A stretch of 64,000 nt of DNA from Allacma fusca (GCA_947179485.1 OX359247.1:57447131-57511130), one strand, 5' to 3'; positions 45,074-57,756 are shown, counted from the first letter of the stretch. Translations and numbers: made by a program. The notes: generated by a model from the sequence alone, not told the origin.

Positions 45074-47116
45074 TTCCTATAGTAGATGCCCTGGAAGTCT
45101 TGTCGTCCTCACTACATAGCATACAATAATACTGAGCACTCCCACTCTAACAGACCCCTTCTCAAGAAGGTTGTCTCTACAAAATCTTAGTTTTCTTACA
45201 AACAGAACCAATGTATATATGATTGCAGCATTTTTTGTATTACTCCTCAAAATAACTATTTCTTAAAAAAAAAGGGAATATTAAGGACCACTGGGCTAAA
45301 GGGACTTCACTGTATACTTGCAGAAGTATATTTACAATAGGCAGTTGCCAAGGAGGAGAGAAAGCCAGAGAAATGATGCTTCTTTATGGGAATGCCACCA
45401 ACTGAGAACCACATTGGTTTTTATCTCTTTCTATGAGCCTTGAAAAGAAAGCAATACTTAAATTTCCCCACAACCTTCAATTACTATGGCCATGGCAGTT
45501 GTCGACTTCCATACAATGGACTCCGACCTCTGGTATTGGGAACCTTTTCTGGGAATGTGAGGGAAGGCTCTTCATTTAGCATGCAAATACATACTCTTCC
45601 TAAGAATCTTCCTGAGAGTGTGTTGTTCCTGGGGAAGGATTTTTATGGCAGGGGCCGTTATAAAAAGAGTCAACGTCTCAATACAACCTCCTCGTCCGTT
45701 CCCACAATTGACATTTCAGCTCTTACCCAGTTGTCCTAAAAAAATTCCTGAATTTTAAAAAGGATTTCTGAATGGACGCTGGTCAATTATAAAAATTCAG
45801 ATTACAGATAGATATCTGTATATGCAAATACAGCCTTGTCGAGCATCCCACTGGAAGAAGGAGGCGTCCGTTATGATAAGTGAGCCCTGTAGATGATCTT
45901 GCAAGAAACTGCAATTGCACGAGGGAAAGTGAACGTTGCATTTATTTTGGACGATCGAATTTCTCCCAGTGGAATTCCCAATCCTTTTTCCTATCCCCTA
46001 CTTTAAACCTTTTGGTAGGAAATCAATACACAGAGGATTGAACGGAGGCAGTCGTCCAGGAACGGCAGGAGTATAATTTTCAGCTTCTGATTCACGGGAT
46101 CTCTTCAATGAGTAACATCAAAGGAGAAAGCAATTTGGATTTAGAATTATTATATGAAGTCTGCTCTTACTGTAAGAGACCCTACAAGTTTTTTCTCTCT
46201 CTCTCTCTGTATCTACACATTTACAAACTCCTTGCTACAAGAAAAAATCCCATGGAGTTTAGTATTTTTGCTGGGAGAGATTTTATAAAGAGAGTCCACT
46301 ATATTGCTAGAATTGAATTTTAACCTGGCGGCTAAAATTTCCTTTTTCTTATTACATGGGATAAAAAGTGTAGGAAGGAAAATTGGAGATTTTTTTTCCA
46401 GCTTGTCAAAAATTGTAGGGAAAAAATCTTTTGGCTTCTTTTTTTTAAAAAGGCTGGGAGAATGAATGGTCTGATTAATTTCATGGGTTGCTGTTTGTTA
46501 AGGGAAAATTTCTCTTTCTAAAGCTGGAGGTGCGTGAAGAAGTTGAGAAGATTTTTTGGGAGTTTTGTGTGCGGTTGAAATGTCAAAAGGATGTGAGATT
46601 TAGAGCTGGGGATGGATCTCTCAGCGTCAGCTTGAAAAGAAACTCTTCTCATTTCTTCTCCCTCCCCGCTTTATTATTTGAAGGTGAAGTCAAACGTTTG
46701 AGTTTCATTCTTAATCCACCTTTTCAACTTTCTCCTTGGAAATCTTCAAGCTTTGAATTCAACGGGTTTTTCCGCTCAGTCGTGTCAAGTTCCCGAAAAA
46801 AGAACTTTGATTGAAACACAAGTTTCAAATCCCTTGTCCTGTCAAGACTTCTTCAAACACTTGTCATAAGAATTAAAACTCTGCCTTGGGAGAGAGAACC
46901 AATGGGATATTCTCCATTCAAATTAAATTTTTAAATTATATCTTATTATAAGAATTATCACTGTTACTTTAAGGAAGACGGGAGGCGTAATAATTTGTTG
47001 GGTCTTGACGCCACTGGAATTATTTAAGCCAGTGAATTTCAGCAGACCTGATTAGTTAGAAATATTTTTTGGACAGTGATATCGGATAAGAAACAAAAAT
47101 TGTTCAAATGTATTTA

Positions 47117-47957
47117 GGGGCCGTTCAAGTAATTCATAACGCAGGGGTAGTGGGTGGCCCTACAAACTAACGTTATGCTTCGTTACGTGTATCGGGGGGT
47201 CGTAGATCCCCTTTATACGTAACGCAATCTTTTGGTGAACCTTCTTACCTTTGAAAATTAAATGTCTCGTTTTTAAAACTCCAAAGTTTACGACGAGTTG
47301 GTGGTCCTATTATAGACAAACGTAACGTAAATTTCATACATATACGATTAAGAACATATATCCTTGAAAACATTTGTCCAGGGTGAAGCCACATTCGCCC
47401 TAAAGATTTCAAGTACTGTGCACCATTTATTGAATTTTGTTTATTAATTTGCAAATTTTAAATGACACAAATTATTGCATGTGGAGCATGTTTCAAACTC
47501 CTTCGGGGTACCCCGGGGGAGGATCAAGGAAGTGATTATCACGCTGTAGCTTTAAGCTGTGGACATTGACTTCATAAATTCTGTCTGACTTCATTTTTGC
47601 AAGCAATTGAAAGTATAAACGCAGGATATTATTGAATGTCTTGTACAAGCGTATTCAGACAGTGATGATGAAGACAGTGAACACTGAAGTTATTGAAAGT
47701 ATTCTTAAGTAGTTAAAAAGTCCATTTGTTGAATGTGAGGCTGAAGCTACAAATTGAATAAACCTAGTTTCGTAGTCTTTAAGCAGGCATAAATGTATTT
47801 AATCTAATGTATGTATGTGCTAAAGCAGTATTTAAAAAACATGTAACGCGTTACGTCGGGTAGGTGGTAGTTTAGTCAGCGTTACCCTATCGTTACATCA
47901 GGTGGGTGGGGGTGAAATTTTGGCCAATTTTGCGTTATGAATTACTTGAATGGCCCC
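47117..47957. mobile_element. Non-autonomous DNA transposon with 27-bp terminal inverted repeats
   Basis: The left end (GGGGCCGTTCAAGTAATTC...) and the inverted right end agree over 27 bp with one mismatch. TTA flanks both sides (47114-47116 and 47958-47960), as expected for a 3-bp target duplication of the PIF/Harbinger type. At 841 bp with no long frame it is non-autonomous. Subterminal CGTTAC-type motifs recur at both ends. A short acidic frame end (SDSDDEDSEH then stop, near 47655-47687) might be a relic of a former element protein. The superfamily is inferred from ends and duplication only. Confidence 0.85.
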
Positions 47958-48066
47958 TTACACGAGAAAAAATTAATAATCACAAATAATTAATACCTGT
48001 GAAGTTTGAACTATGTGGACAAGCACTGTTGAGGTGTGAGGGAAATACATTCCGGTCAGTCTTGAC

Positions 48067-48267
48067 TCAATAAAGAGATGTTGGGCCTTCACACGAAGGC
48101 AAATTAAAATTGTGCTCAATAGGAACTTCTTTTTTATTAACCACAATTTGTATTGTACATTTAAATACTGTAGACTCATTCCTTGAAACAAATTGACATG
48201 TAAAGGGACTTTCATATAGATATCGAGAGTAAACTTTGACTTGTAAAATCTTCGGGAAATCACCATC
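48067..48267 (-). CDS. Candidate terminal exon of an unrecognised minus-strand gene (exon E)
   Basis: After acceptor TTTTAAAATTCAG the exon encodes 66 residues (DGDFPKILQVKVYSRYLYE, PFTCQFVSRNESTVFKC, LPSCEG) and TGA. It joins in phase 0 to exon C about 3.9 kb upstream. The cysteine spacing suggests an extracellular fold, but I recognise no family. The transposon at 47117-47957 begins about 110 bp beyond the stop. Confidence 0.35.
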   Translation of the reverse strand, partial: DGDFPKILQVKVYSRYLYESPFTCQFVSRNESTVFKCTIQIVVNKKEVPIEHNFNLPSCEGPTSLY

Positions 48268-48423
48268 CTGAATTTTAAAAAGACTCATCGGGTTTACTCC
48301 CAAAACAAATCCATGATTTTTTCCCTCCAAAAAATGCCTAACCAAACTTACAATAAGACCCCCTTCTCAGATGAATGAGTATAATAATCCCATAATGTTA
48401 TTTTCATGGTAATTTTTTTCCCA

Positions 48424-48656
48424 GAGAAGATGAAGATGCTCCAGTGGAAATGAAGAGGGAAGGAAGAGCTGCTACATTTGATCCAGGAATTAAGGATGGA
48501 GGAATTGCCAGACTAAGAATTGGGGAAAATTCTCTCTCTTTAATATTCACTGCGTGGGGAGAAAGAGTCCGGAGTTTTATTGTGTCGGATTCAAAATCCA
48601 CTCCATCCCTTTCTTTTCCTCACCCATGCCCAGGGTGTATGTACATATATGTGTAA
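48424..48656 (+). CDS. Candidate isolated terminal exon
   Basis: A strong acceptor (TAATTTTTTTCCCAG) precedes an open stretch encoding EDEDAPVEMKREGRAATFD..GGIARLRIGENSLSLIFTAWG, ending in TAA, with AATAAA about 13 bp later (48669). No upstream plus-strand exon could be tied to it in phase, and GA-rich DNA easily gives acidic open frames, so this may be chance. Confidence 0.2.
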
Positions 48657-49071
48657 GGATCCTTGTAATAAAATTAAATGAGAAAGGAACATGACTATTC
48701 AAACAAGGACGTGTTCTTTCACTCTCCTTTTAATTGGATTCATGGGACTTTTAGTCTTCATTCCAGGTCTCAATTCCACTCAAGAGCTACACACAACAAA
48801 AATTTGGGTTGTTTCAAACTAACAAAATATTGACTATACTTTGGATTACTCCTTCTTATGACAAGAACAAAATTGTAGTCATAACTGGGAATTAAATTAG
48901 AGACTGTTCTACATGTACCTATCCGTATGTGCGTATCAGAATAGGAAGCCTCGACTGGATTTAATAATAATGGATTTAAATCTGAAAACTGGGATGGAGC
49001 ACATATGTGTGAGGAGAGCATGTCGGAGTTTACATGTGTTAAGTGCGTGGAGTGGTGTGTAAGATCATGCG

Positions 49072-49097
49072 GAGAGAGAGAGAGAGAGAGAGAGAGA
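49072..49097. repeat. (GA)n microsatellite
   Basis: A perfect GA run in non-coding DNA. Confidence 0.95.
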
Positions 49098-52000
49098 AAA
49101 TCCGTAAAGAGGAGAAATACACACAGACACATTCGCACTTGCTGAGAATGTTGGATTTGGAGGATTTATGACGGGGTCTCAAAGGAAGTGGAATTTGGAA
49201 GGAGAGCACTGTGGCATTCCGTTTGGGCCCTGTGTTCAATTCCGGGTCTCCCTGTTTCATGTAAATCAGTGAAGAGCTGGAGCCATTCCTTTGATCTTGG
49301 CTTCATAAATCAGGGGGATAAAAAACGTGTGGCAATTAGAAAGACCGCAGGAATCCAGGCTCTTTTTATTTTGCCCTTCTCTCTACAGCAGCCCTAAATT
49401 CTAAATAGGAGCTTCAAGCCTATTTCAATCCTAGTAGTTTCATTTGACTCATATATAGGTAAGGACTTGCAATTTTGATTCTACTCCACCCAATTAAAAT
49501 CAATTGGGTTCATTGAGTGGAGGAGTGCGCTGGGAGAGTGTGAGTGAGATGAATTGCTATGGAAGGAAGTATAATTACTAGCGAAGTAATTCCTCTCTTG
49601 TAATGTTGAAAGACTTCATTGGATTTTAATTCTAGAGGGTAGAACCTCACGCTATAAAATAGGCTCCCGGACCGGAGCAATTTCTCCTCATTGGGGCAAA
49701 ACCACTTGACACATCTCAAGTCCTGCTTTTTATGAGCCTCTTTAAATCCTCGGGGCACTCTGAGACTAATTTAGCCATTAAAAGCAAAATGATCTACATG
49801 AACTACAAATATTGAGTGTAATGTATGTTTTATTGTCCCACTGAGTTTTGTTGTAGCGACAACTTGTATCTACATATGTTACATTTGTATGTACAGAGGT
49901 GCTCTTGCTGTGAGTCGGAAATGCATCTGCATCAAATTCCCACTTCACCGCCGACTCTTATCTTTCCCATATGGGGCTCACTCAAACGAAATGGAATATA
50001 TAGATAAGGGTGGCTGGAAACCGTCTGAAGGATTGACTTTCGAGCTGAAAATATGGTTTTAGGAAAAAGGGGGAGCATCTCTGCATTTTAATCGCGTTCC
50101 TTCCAAAGGGAAATCGTAAGCCGTGTTCGCGGATGCATTTGGATTCCAAAGCTTATTTAAGTTTTGGCCTTTCATTTCCATACAAAATCATCTGGATATT
50201 TAAATACCAATGAAGTTACATGCACAAGTGGATCCGTCAATAATAATTCCCTTTCAAATTCTGAGGGTCACTGTTGCACTTGAGTAAATGTTTTTTTTAT
50301 TCCATGGAATTGTGCATAGCTGTTAAGTCAAGCATAATTATTATATCTCTCTGAATGAACATCCTTTACTAGGAGTGCCTCAGGATTGGAAGAGAAAGTG
50401 TCTCCAGAATTTTAAATTCTTTCCATTTTAAGGGAATTTCGATGAGAGAGCCTTGCAGTTAATTTTGGGGTAGCCCAATACAAATAATGTAATTACATAA
50501 ATAGTTTTGTCCCAATGCAAACCTGGGATATTAAACCGGGTCTTTTTCGAAAGGGAGTGTTTCTTGTCTATCCTAGTATCTATCATCATCCCTGAGGGAA
50601 GGACCTCAACTGGAGTCCTACAATGTGACCTAGTTTTTCAAGTAGGAAATTAACATTGTGGTGGAGAAGAAACGTGTGTCAAAATATTGTTGTGTCGGAG
50701 CTTCCGCTTACAATGGAATCCCTTACGGGGAGACTGAACTGCCTGAGAGATGCGAGTGTGAGTCTCTATCGGTTGCAGAAAGGGAACGTGACGGGTAGTT
50801 GGAAGTAACAAAAGTATTAAGGAAATTTACTATTCCGCTACACTTGAAGGTAGTTCGTGTGGGGTGTGAGGAAAATATGGGAACGTTATGAAACACTCCT
50901 CTCGGTGTCCTATGTAAGCATGTATGTATGTGTGTGTGTTTGTATGTGTGTGAGGTAGGATTTTAGTGGATTGAAAGAAGTTGCTGGGAAGTTGGAATTG
51001 ACTGGAGTTTTCTCCTCTCGCATCTTCATTCTTTTTCTATTTTCCGGCGATTGTAACATCTCATTGTTGAGGCTGATTCGGATGCGTGTGTTGTCCGACA
51101 AGCTTGGCGTGCGTGTGTGGGGAAAGCAAATGGATTTGTGGAGGAAAGAAAGGAACCTATGCTCTTTTAATATTCCTCAGTTGTGTCCACTTCCTTTCCA
51201 TCACTTCCCCTCACATCATTACCTTTTTTATGTTGAGGGAGCCTCCGTGGGTAGAGTCATTTTGGGGCCTCAACCAAATGTTTTCCCACACTCTCCATCA
51301 CAGCCCATTTCCTTCTGTTGACAAAGTTGTAATCTCCTCCACTGGAATATTAAAGGCTTGGCCTTTTAAAGGTCAGCTTTTGAGTTATTGCTGTCCAATC
51401 GCGTTTGTATTGTAAGTCCTCATAAAATATTTCCCTTCAATGTCACTCTTCTGGCAGTAGTACTGATTTTATTCGGGGTATTATTAATTTTAACAATACA
51501 TATACATGCTTATTTGGAAAAAGAGCTACAAATTAAAATCATACAAATTGGCGTGGAAACAATTTCGACCAAAATTATTGTACTACAATGTAAAAGATAT
51601 TAACCCTGTAAATGATTCGTGACTACATTACATATTACACGAATTGCTAACCTGTGGAACTTTTTCAAGTGTCATATATCCAACGTGCTAATTGCAAGTT
51701 TCTCTCGATCCGGTTTTTCCTATATTATTACAAATTAGGAAATAATTCCATTACCAAAACCATTAAAAAAGGTAAAAAAAACCGCAGATGATTATAACGA
51801 AATTATGGTAAAAATTAGCGTTAATCTTGCCGACAGTAATTTTATTACATAGATATAGTACGCACCTGTGTATGTACATGTATTTATTATTCATTTATTT
51901 TTACACCATCCTTTATGTGTAGACAATGAAAAAAAATATTTCTGCAGAATGTATAATTTAATAGACCCCAAACTCTCTCAGGCCAGATTTGCTATTTCTT

Positions 52001-52197
52001 ATCTAGGATGACAAATTTAGGATGAAAAATAGAAAGACGAAGATGCATATGATAGCCGGGATGTTGAAAATGCGCAAGTGTTTAACGGTGGAGTGGATAA
52101 ACAATTAATTAAATCTCTCTTGGGAATGGAGCCTTATGGTGTGTTTATGATAAAGACATGAGATTCTCTACTCACTTCAGTAAAGGTAGACACTCAC

Positions 52198-52310
52198 AAT
52201 GAGCTGCCTCTCATCACAGCAAGAGATCTTCACAGTCGCAGTATGTACATATGTACATCCCATTGGAAAGGATCCAGCTCGACAAGGAATTTGACTCCCA
52301 TATTGGAAAG
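52198..52310 (-). CDS. Candidate internal exon C of the minus-strand gene
   Basis: Acceptor TTTTTTTGCCCCTAAAAG; donor GTGAGT after QLI. Encodes FQYGSQIPCRAGSFPMGC and VKISCCDERQLI. It joins in phase to exon B (split Ala) and to exon E (phase 0). A TGTACATATGTACAT microsatellite-like stretch lies within it, which weakens the coding case. Confidence 0.35.
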
Positions 52311-52577
52311 CTTTTAGGGGCAAAAAAATAAATAAATAGAATATTTTATGTCCCCAATGTAAATTGCTTGTACTCAGGAGAGTTAGTGCGTCTGTGCAAA
52401 AGGGGTAAATTACCTCAAGTCCCAGATTAGCATACAAGAAGGGAAATATGTGTCTGGAAATGCACAACTTTATAATCTGACAAAGATAAAATGTAATCGT
52501 CGGAGGCAAAATTATTGAGAGAGAATGAGGAAAAATAAATGAGAAAATGAGCTAACACACTCGGATGAATTTATTAC

Positions 52578-52799
52578 CTTCCTCCAACCTCTCATGCACG
52601 CTCATAGACTTCATGCTGTTTTTGGGATGATCAAAAAATATATATGAAAAATGCAACTGACGACTACTGCGTTCCCGTATTATCTCAAGACATGGAATTG
52701 ATTTGTTGAGCCCACTGTCATCACAGTGTGAATTACGGGAGGGAGATGAATTTATAGAGAAACATCTAATCCTCGCAAAAAAAACAGGCTTTCCGCCTT
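52578..52799 (-). CDS. Candidate internal exon B of the minus-strand gene
   Basis: Acceptor CCTTTGTAG, donor GTAATA. Encodes GGKPVFFARIRCFSINSS, SHCDDSGLNKSIPCLEIIRE and FSYIFFDHPKNS. It ends with one base that exon C completes. No family recognised. Confidence 0.35.
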
Positions 52800-52835
52800 C
52801 TACAAAGGTATGTACATACATACATGCATAGATAC

Positions 52836-53119
52836 TTCAGCCCCATAGGATTTTCGAGACTGGGACTGGAGTTCCGTCGGGTGATCTTTTGTGGGAATCT
52901 CTGTAATCGCATTTAGACAAGCTTTGCCTCTAATGTAACATTTTTCAGAGTAATCCTTGAGGATCCAATAATTTATCCTCCAAATTCTTGTAAACCTTGA
53001 TGTTCTATCTGTGACAGTATGTGCTCTTGCTTTAAGTGAAGAGCACTTGAGTGGCTTCCTCAGCCTTACTTTGACAGTGTCATTTCTTGAAATGTTTCTA
53101 CTCCTTACGGGATAAAGCA
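52836..53119 (-). CDS. Candidate internal exon A of the minus-strand gene
   Basis: Acceptor AAAATACAG. Encodes DTVKVRLRKPLKCSSLKA, RIWRINYWILKDYSEKCYI and ACLNAITEIPTKDHP. Its frame is offset from exon B, and only a TATG microsatellite (36 nt) separates them, too short for a normal intron. Upstream it would join in phase to a possible exon at 57035-57194. Confidence 0.3.
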
Positions 53120-56100
53120 CTGTATTTTTTTTCTTGTCTTTTTTCTTTTATAGAAATTAAAAATGACATTAAAAGCTCTATAATTTTGCAGGGGCTATAA
53201 TCCTATACTATTTTACTATCTTACTATTATTTTTTTATACTATTAGAAAAATGCAATTATTGTTAGAATTGAGTCTACCTCAAAGATATTATTGTTAAAA
53301 AGTTCTTGAGTTCAGAATCTCAATCGGAAGGAATTTCAATAAGACTGAAGGACAATGCTTATATCTGAGTCTTGTAGGATTTCACTTGATAAAACTTTCT
53401 ATCATAATGCATAGGGCTGGCAGAATCAATGGATTTGTATAGGTTGAAAGCAATGGTCAAGAAATGATTTACTACCGGAGAAAATTTATTTTCCTTCCGT
53501 GCCCTTAAATAAATCACAAACTTTCTAAGTTCCAGTCTTGATACACATTTGGCCCCACTTTGAAGGAATTATGACAAAATCTCGACGACAACAAAAAAAA
53601 GTTTCAAAAATATATTGGCAGGATAATATATTAGCTCTGAAAAAATAATAATTCATTATGCTCTGACTATAACCCATAAAATAAATGTAAGTTAAAGGAT
53701 AATCAAATCCCTAAAAATAAAGACACTTCAATCTCACTAGAATTATTCACGGCCCTATTTTTACAGAAAACAATTCACAAAAATATTTGTTATAGCAAAA
53801 ATCTTAAAGACTAATTGCTTTGAGCAAGGGAACTTTTGTATTCAGAGCCAATAAAAATGTATAAAGCAGAAAATTTATCTATTTGTTTTTTATTTATTTT
53901 ATTTTTATTTTCAATCCTCATTTAGAATTAGTACACTTTTCCTATGTAGCAATTTTTGAATTAAATTTCCCTGAAATATTTTTTTGATTAAATCAAGAAG
54001 ATATTTAACAAAACGCATGTAGTTTTGGCGTGTGCCCCTTATAACGTAAGTACCAATACAGAGGGTTAATCGACACCGTAAATTTTCTAGTGTTACTTCT
54101 ATAGCAGCGTGTCATTACGTTATTACTCTCGGGATCGTCGTTATAAGGAGAGTTCAACTGTAAATGCTTGTACATGAGCAGGAACAAATTCCATTGGTGC
54201 TTTTGAATTTCCGGAAGTTGTAAAAGCAGAGCGAGCAGGTGTATACTATAAAATATAGGGAAAAACTCCCCAAGCATTTTAAAGGGAATGTACATATACA
54301 AAATATATTCCAGTGATATAAGGGCCGTTCTATCGAGAACCGTGTAAATGTACAACTTTGACATGAACAAACTGGAGCGGAGTGTGATTTGAAATTGCGC
54401 TGATAATTCCTAATAAAGCACTTTCACAGAGACCAAAAGCCTGGACAAGAGCCTGGTTCTAAGGTCACGTGTGGAGCTACAAATGAGTTTTTAACACGAA
54501 AGAAAGCTCTCAAGCCGTGACAATTTCATTGAAAAAATTGCCCCTTTCCCACAATCGTCCATCACTATTTTTGACGGTTCCCTTCCCGCCCATTTTCCAT
54601 TCCTCCTAATCTCACAATGCAAGGTTCTAGCGTGTGAGGATATGGAAGGGCACTAAAAGTGCACTAAATGGAACACCTCGTGTTTTCCCTGCTCTCCATT
54701 TTCCTGTACAGTAGTCCACTCTCAATTTACTCCTTTATTATTTCTCCAATCCCTATCCTGGACTTGTACGCGCAATTGGTCAGTGGCTAGTAACTCTGTT
54801 TTATTGTGCTCGTAGAAGTTGTAAACTAATTTTAACAAATTTCATACAATGCCCTTACAACTAGATGTAAAATCTCCATTACATAAGAGACCCCCTTATA
54901 AAAGAATTTTCTCAAGAAAATAAAAATACGGATAATTTTTCCCATTTTAAGAATATAATTTTTTGAAAAGACTTTATCTATTTAGAACCTCCTTGTAACT
55001 AGAATTTCTACTTCAGGTTTGAAAAATAAAGAAGAAAATTCCAAGTAATTAAGTAGAATTCATTGTTCAAAAATAGATGCATAAAATCATAAGAGCTCGT
55101 GAGCTTGTGAGTTTCTAAAAGCAACTGTCCTAGGGCTGTGTGAACGAGATTTCTGTAGATCTGACAGATTAGGAAGACCCGACAAAATATTCCAATATCT
55201 TGCTCCTTAGCATTTGTAATAGTAGATTTAGATCTGCTCTAGGAAAGATTCCTCACTCGAAGGAGGAAGGTCCTTTGTAAAATTTTGTAAAAAGAGCGGG
55301 GTTTCAAAGGGAAAAAATCAATGGAAAAATTCCAGCATGAGTAGGGAAATAAAAGCTGAGTGAGACTCGGAATGAGCCTTGCACTTTTTCCTCCTTGCGA
55401 GAATGCAAGGCCAGTTTGAGTGCACTTTCCATCCTATAAGTACAGTCGGACTGCATCATTGTTCCCTTATATCTACATACATATATCTATAGGAGTGTCT
55501 CATACAGAACTAAGCTACTTCGGGATCGATTTCACCACAGCCACCCCTCCGACATAGACAGGAGTGACAGAACTTGAAATGTACTGAACTTACTACTTTC
55601 CAACGACTCCCTTCCCAGCATTGAGCACAATCACATTTCTCCCCCGCACCCTGTCAAATTACTGTGAGCCCTTTTTATACAGGCGCCCGAACAGGAATAC
55701 TAAAATACTACGGATAAATTACTGTCAGTCATTGAGTAGAGACAAAATAGGATGTGGATTAGCTCTAATAAGAAAATAGACACTTCTCCAATTATTTTAT
55801 TCTCCAGGAGTTTTTAAAGAAAATGCTGTTATAAGAAGGACCCCATAGTAAGACTCCCATCTGGACTTTCCCCTCTTTTTTGCTATCATAGCTGAGCTGA
55901 AAGCTCAGCAAAAAAAATGTTTGCTCTCTCTCTGGGAGAAAGTTTGGGAAATCTGGGGAAATATTTGGAAGCGTCCTTTCATTGTTAAGCTAATTTATCT
56001 CACGGTACTGTTTTACTGCTGTGCGACTCTCCCTAAGGAGATAATACAAATGCACATCTATTAATTTCCTACCTCTATGATAATAGCCCCATTCTATCAA

Positions 56101-57034
56101 CATAATCACAAACGAGTCGGCTCCTCTATATAAAATGTTATGGGCAATTATGTATATAAGGCATGTACATAATTATATGGTAGGATATCACCTATGCTTA
56201 AGCATTAAAGAGCATGCGCTCACAGGTGTGTGTCAACACACTGAGCACACACTGTATAGAAGCAGATGCTCAAGCTTTGGATGTCAGTCCGAGAAAGGAA
56301 CGGACTGGAAGAGTCTGTAATAAAGCACACACATTGGGAATGTAGTCTTCACACACAGTACTATTTATTGTACGTACATACGTATATTGATACACGTACA
56401 GACTTAATTAATACAAGGTAAGTCAAATTTTTAAGATTGAAATGTGTGAATTATAAATTATTATTGCACTGAATGCAGAAATTTACTTTGGAGATGCTCG
56501 CATGTAGAGATTTCACTGCACAGGGAAGAATCGTTTTAAAGTCGGGCTCTCCCGAGTGTTCTGGGATTATTTATACATATTTACACCAGTAGCATGGGCA
56601 AGGCTGATAGGAGAGTTTTAGAAGCAGGGTCCTGGAGAGCCCAGTGGAAATCCATATTTGTGTGGAAATTCAATCAAGTCCGGGTCATTAGTTGGCATTG
56701 ACTGGCAATTCATCCCCAGACGCATGTCATCCCCCCCAATAATTATGCAAGCGAGGGAAGGAAGCTCAGCTGTCAATTTTTACATTTATTCTGACGCCTT
56801 ACCCCTCTCCCGACTCTGCCCTCTTTTCCCACTCTCAGCCCGTCTTATACTCCAACCCTCCCAAGTCAATTCAAAGGAGCTCATGGATCATTTGCATGGT
56901 AATCAGGAGTGAAAGGGTGGGAGGGAGAAATATTCCTTTCGGGCTCTCTGGATGGGCTTTAGACATGAAATACTATTTTAAGGAGCGGGAAATAAAACAT
57001 GAGACGACATCAATAATCTGCTTCTGTAGATTAC

Positions 57035-57194
57035 GTCCATCAAAAAATCCTGAGGAGGTGCCCCACGTGAAGAGGACAAATGGACCGAATACAGTTCCGT
57101 AAAAATCTTTTCGACATTTCCGATTATGAAGGAAAGACAAATCTTGACAAGGGAATCGTCTTGATGAGGCAAAATGTTCTAGATACATTTCCGA
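57035..57194 (-). CDS. Possible upstream exon Z of the minus-strand gene
   Basis: A very good acceptor (TTATTTTTATTTCAG) is followed by 53 open codons (FPCQDLSFLHNRKCRKDF, GPFVLFTWGTSSGFFDG) and a donor GTAATC that leaves one base, matching the phase of exon A. About 3.9 kb lies between them. The first exon with a start codon was not found; a signal-peptide-like MLGEFFPIFYSIHLLALLLQ (about 54281-54222, minus) lies nearer but did not join in phase with a good donor. Confidence 0.22.
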
Positions 57195-57727
57195 CTGAAA
57201 TAAAAATAAATGATTACAAAATATTTCTACTGTGTTTATGTATTTGAAAATCATATGACCTAAGCGTATTTGCATAGATGGGTGAAGGGACAAGTTTATA
57301 AAAAAATTAAACCAAAATTCCTACTATAAACATTTCTGTTAATATTTTCTAGCCTTCACGCCATTCACTGATATTATATTCTCAGCGAGCGTTTATTTAA
57401 ATCAGAATTGTTGCTTTAATGTTGGTTTGGCAAAATTAGCGTTTTTAATGAACATCTATTGTTAATTTATGTTCCACTGCCAATCGCATTGGCCTACGTG
57501 CTCGTAGCTTTAATTGAATTATTTGAAGGAATTATCAGAAAACTACCGGGATATAGTTCTTGCTTTTTTAATTTTTTGACTCTTTGCGAATCTTTTACTT
57601 AAACTTAGGAACTCTCAGTTGGTTACTGTGGATTTTTTTTTCCACAAATAATTCGCCTTTCCCCTTCGTGCCTTCCATTACTTTCATTGTCCTTGGGACT
57701 ACGCAAATAAAGTTAGCAGACGTATAC

Positions 57728-57756
57728 ACACACATGTACATATGTACATATGTATG
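57728..57756. repeat. Alternating (CA)/(TGTACATA) microsatellite
   Basis: A CACACA run passes into TGTACATATGTACATATGTATG, a self-complementary tetranucleotide type that recurs at many places in the window. Confidence 0.85.

Larger units (their letters stand above)
38111..47113. other. Intergenic region 3' of the main gene, no gene recognised
   Basis: Open frames at 44782-45066, 45440-45739 and 46488-46814 are of moderate length and some read protein-like, but none shows a known motif or a clear exon chain. The stretch holds a microRNA-like hairpin (38968-39042), a G12 tract, TTYRACGCC-type motifs (38473, 41255, 42718, 47007), TATGTACATA-type microsatellites and one copy of a short duplicated block (45037-45073). 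Confidence 0.5.

Noticed and set aside
48770-49138. 122-codon minus frame rich in Ser and Leu
   Set aside because: The frame runs through the GA/CT microsatellite at 49072-49097, which creates the low-complexity stretch.
49575-49772. Minus-strand frame reading CVKWFCPNEEKLLRSG..., considered as an extra exon between C and E
   Set aside because: Its phase does not fit exon C or exon E, and no good donor closes it.
52198-53119. Considered an interleukin-17-like or other cystine-knot identity for exons A-C (MGCTYV near the end)
   Set aside because: Cysteine spacing and overall order do not fit those families, so the gene is left unnamed.
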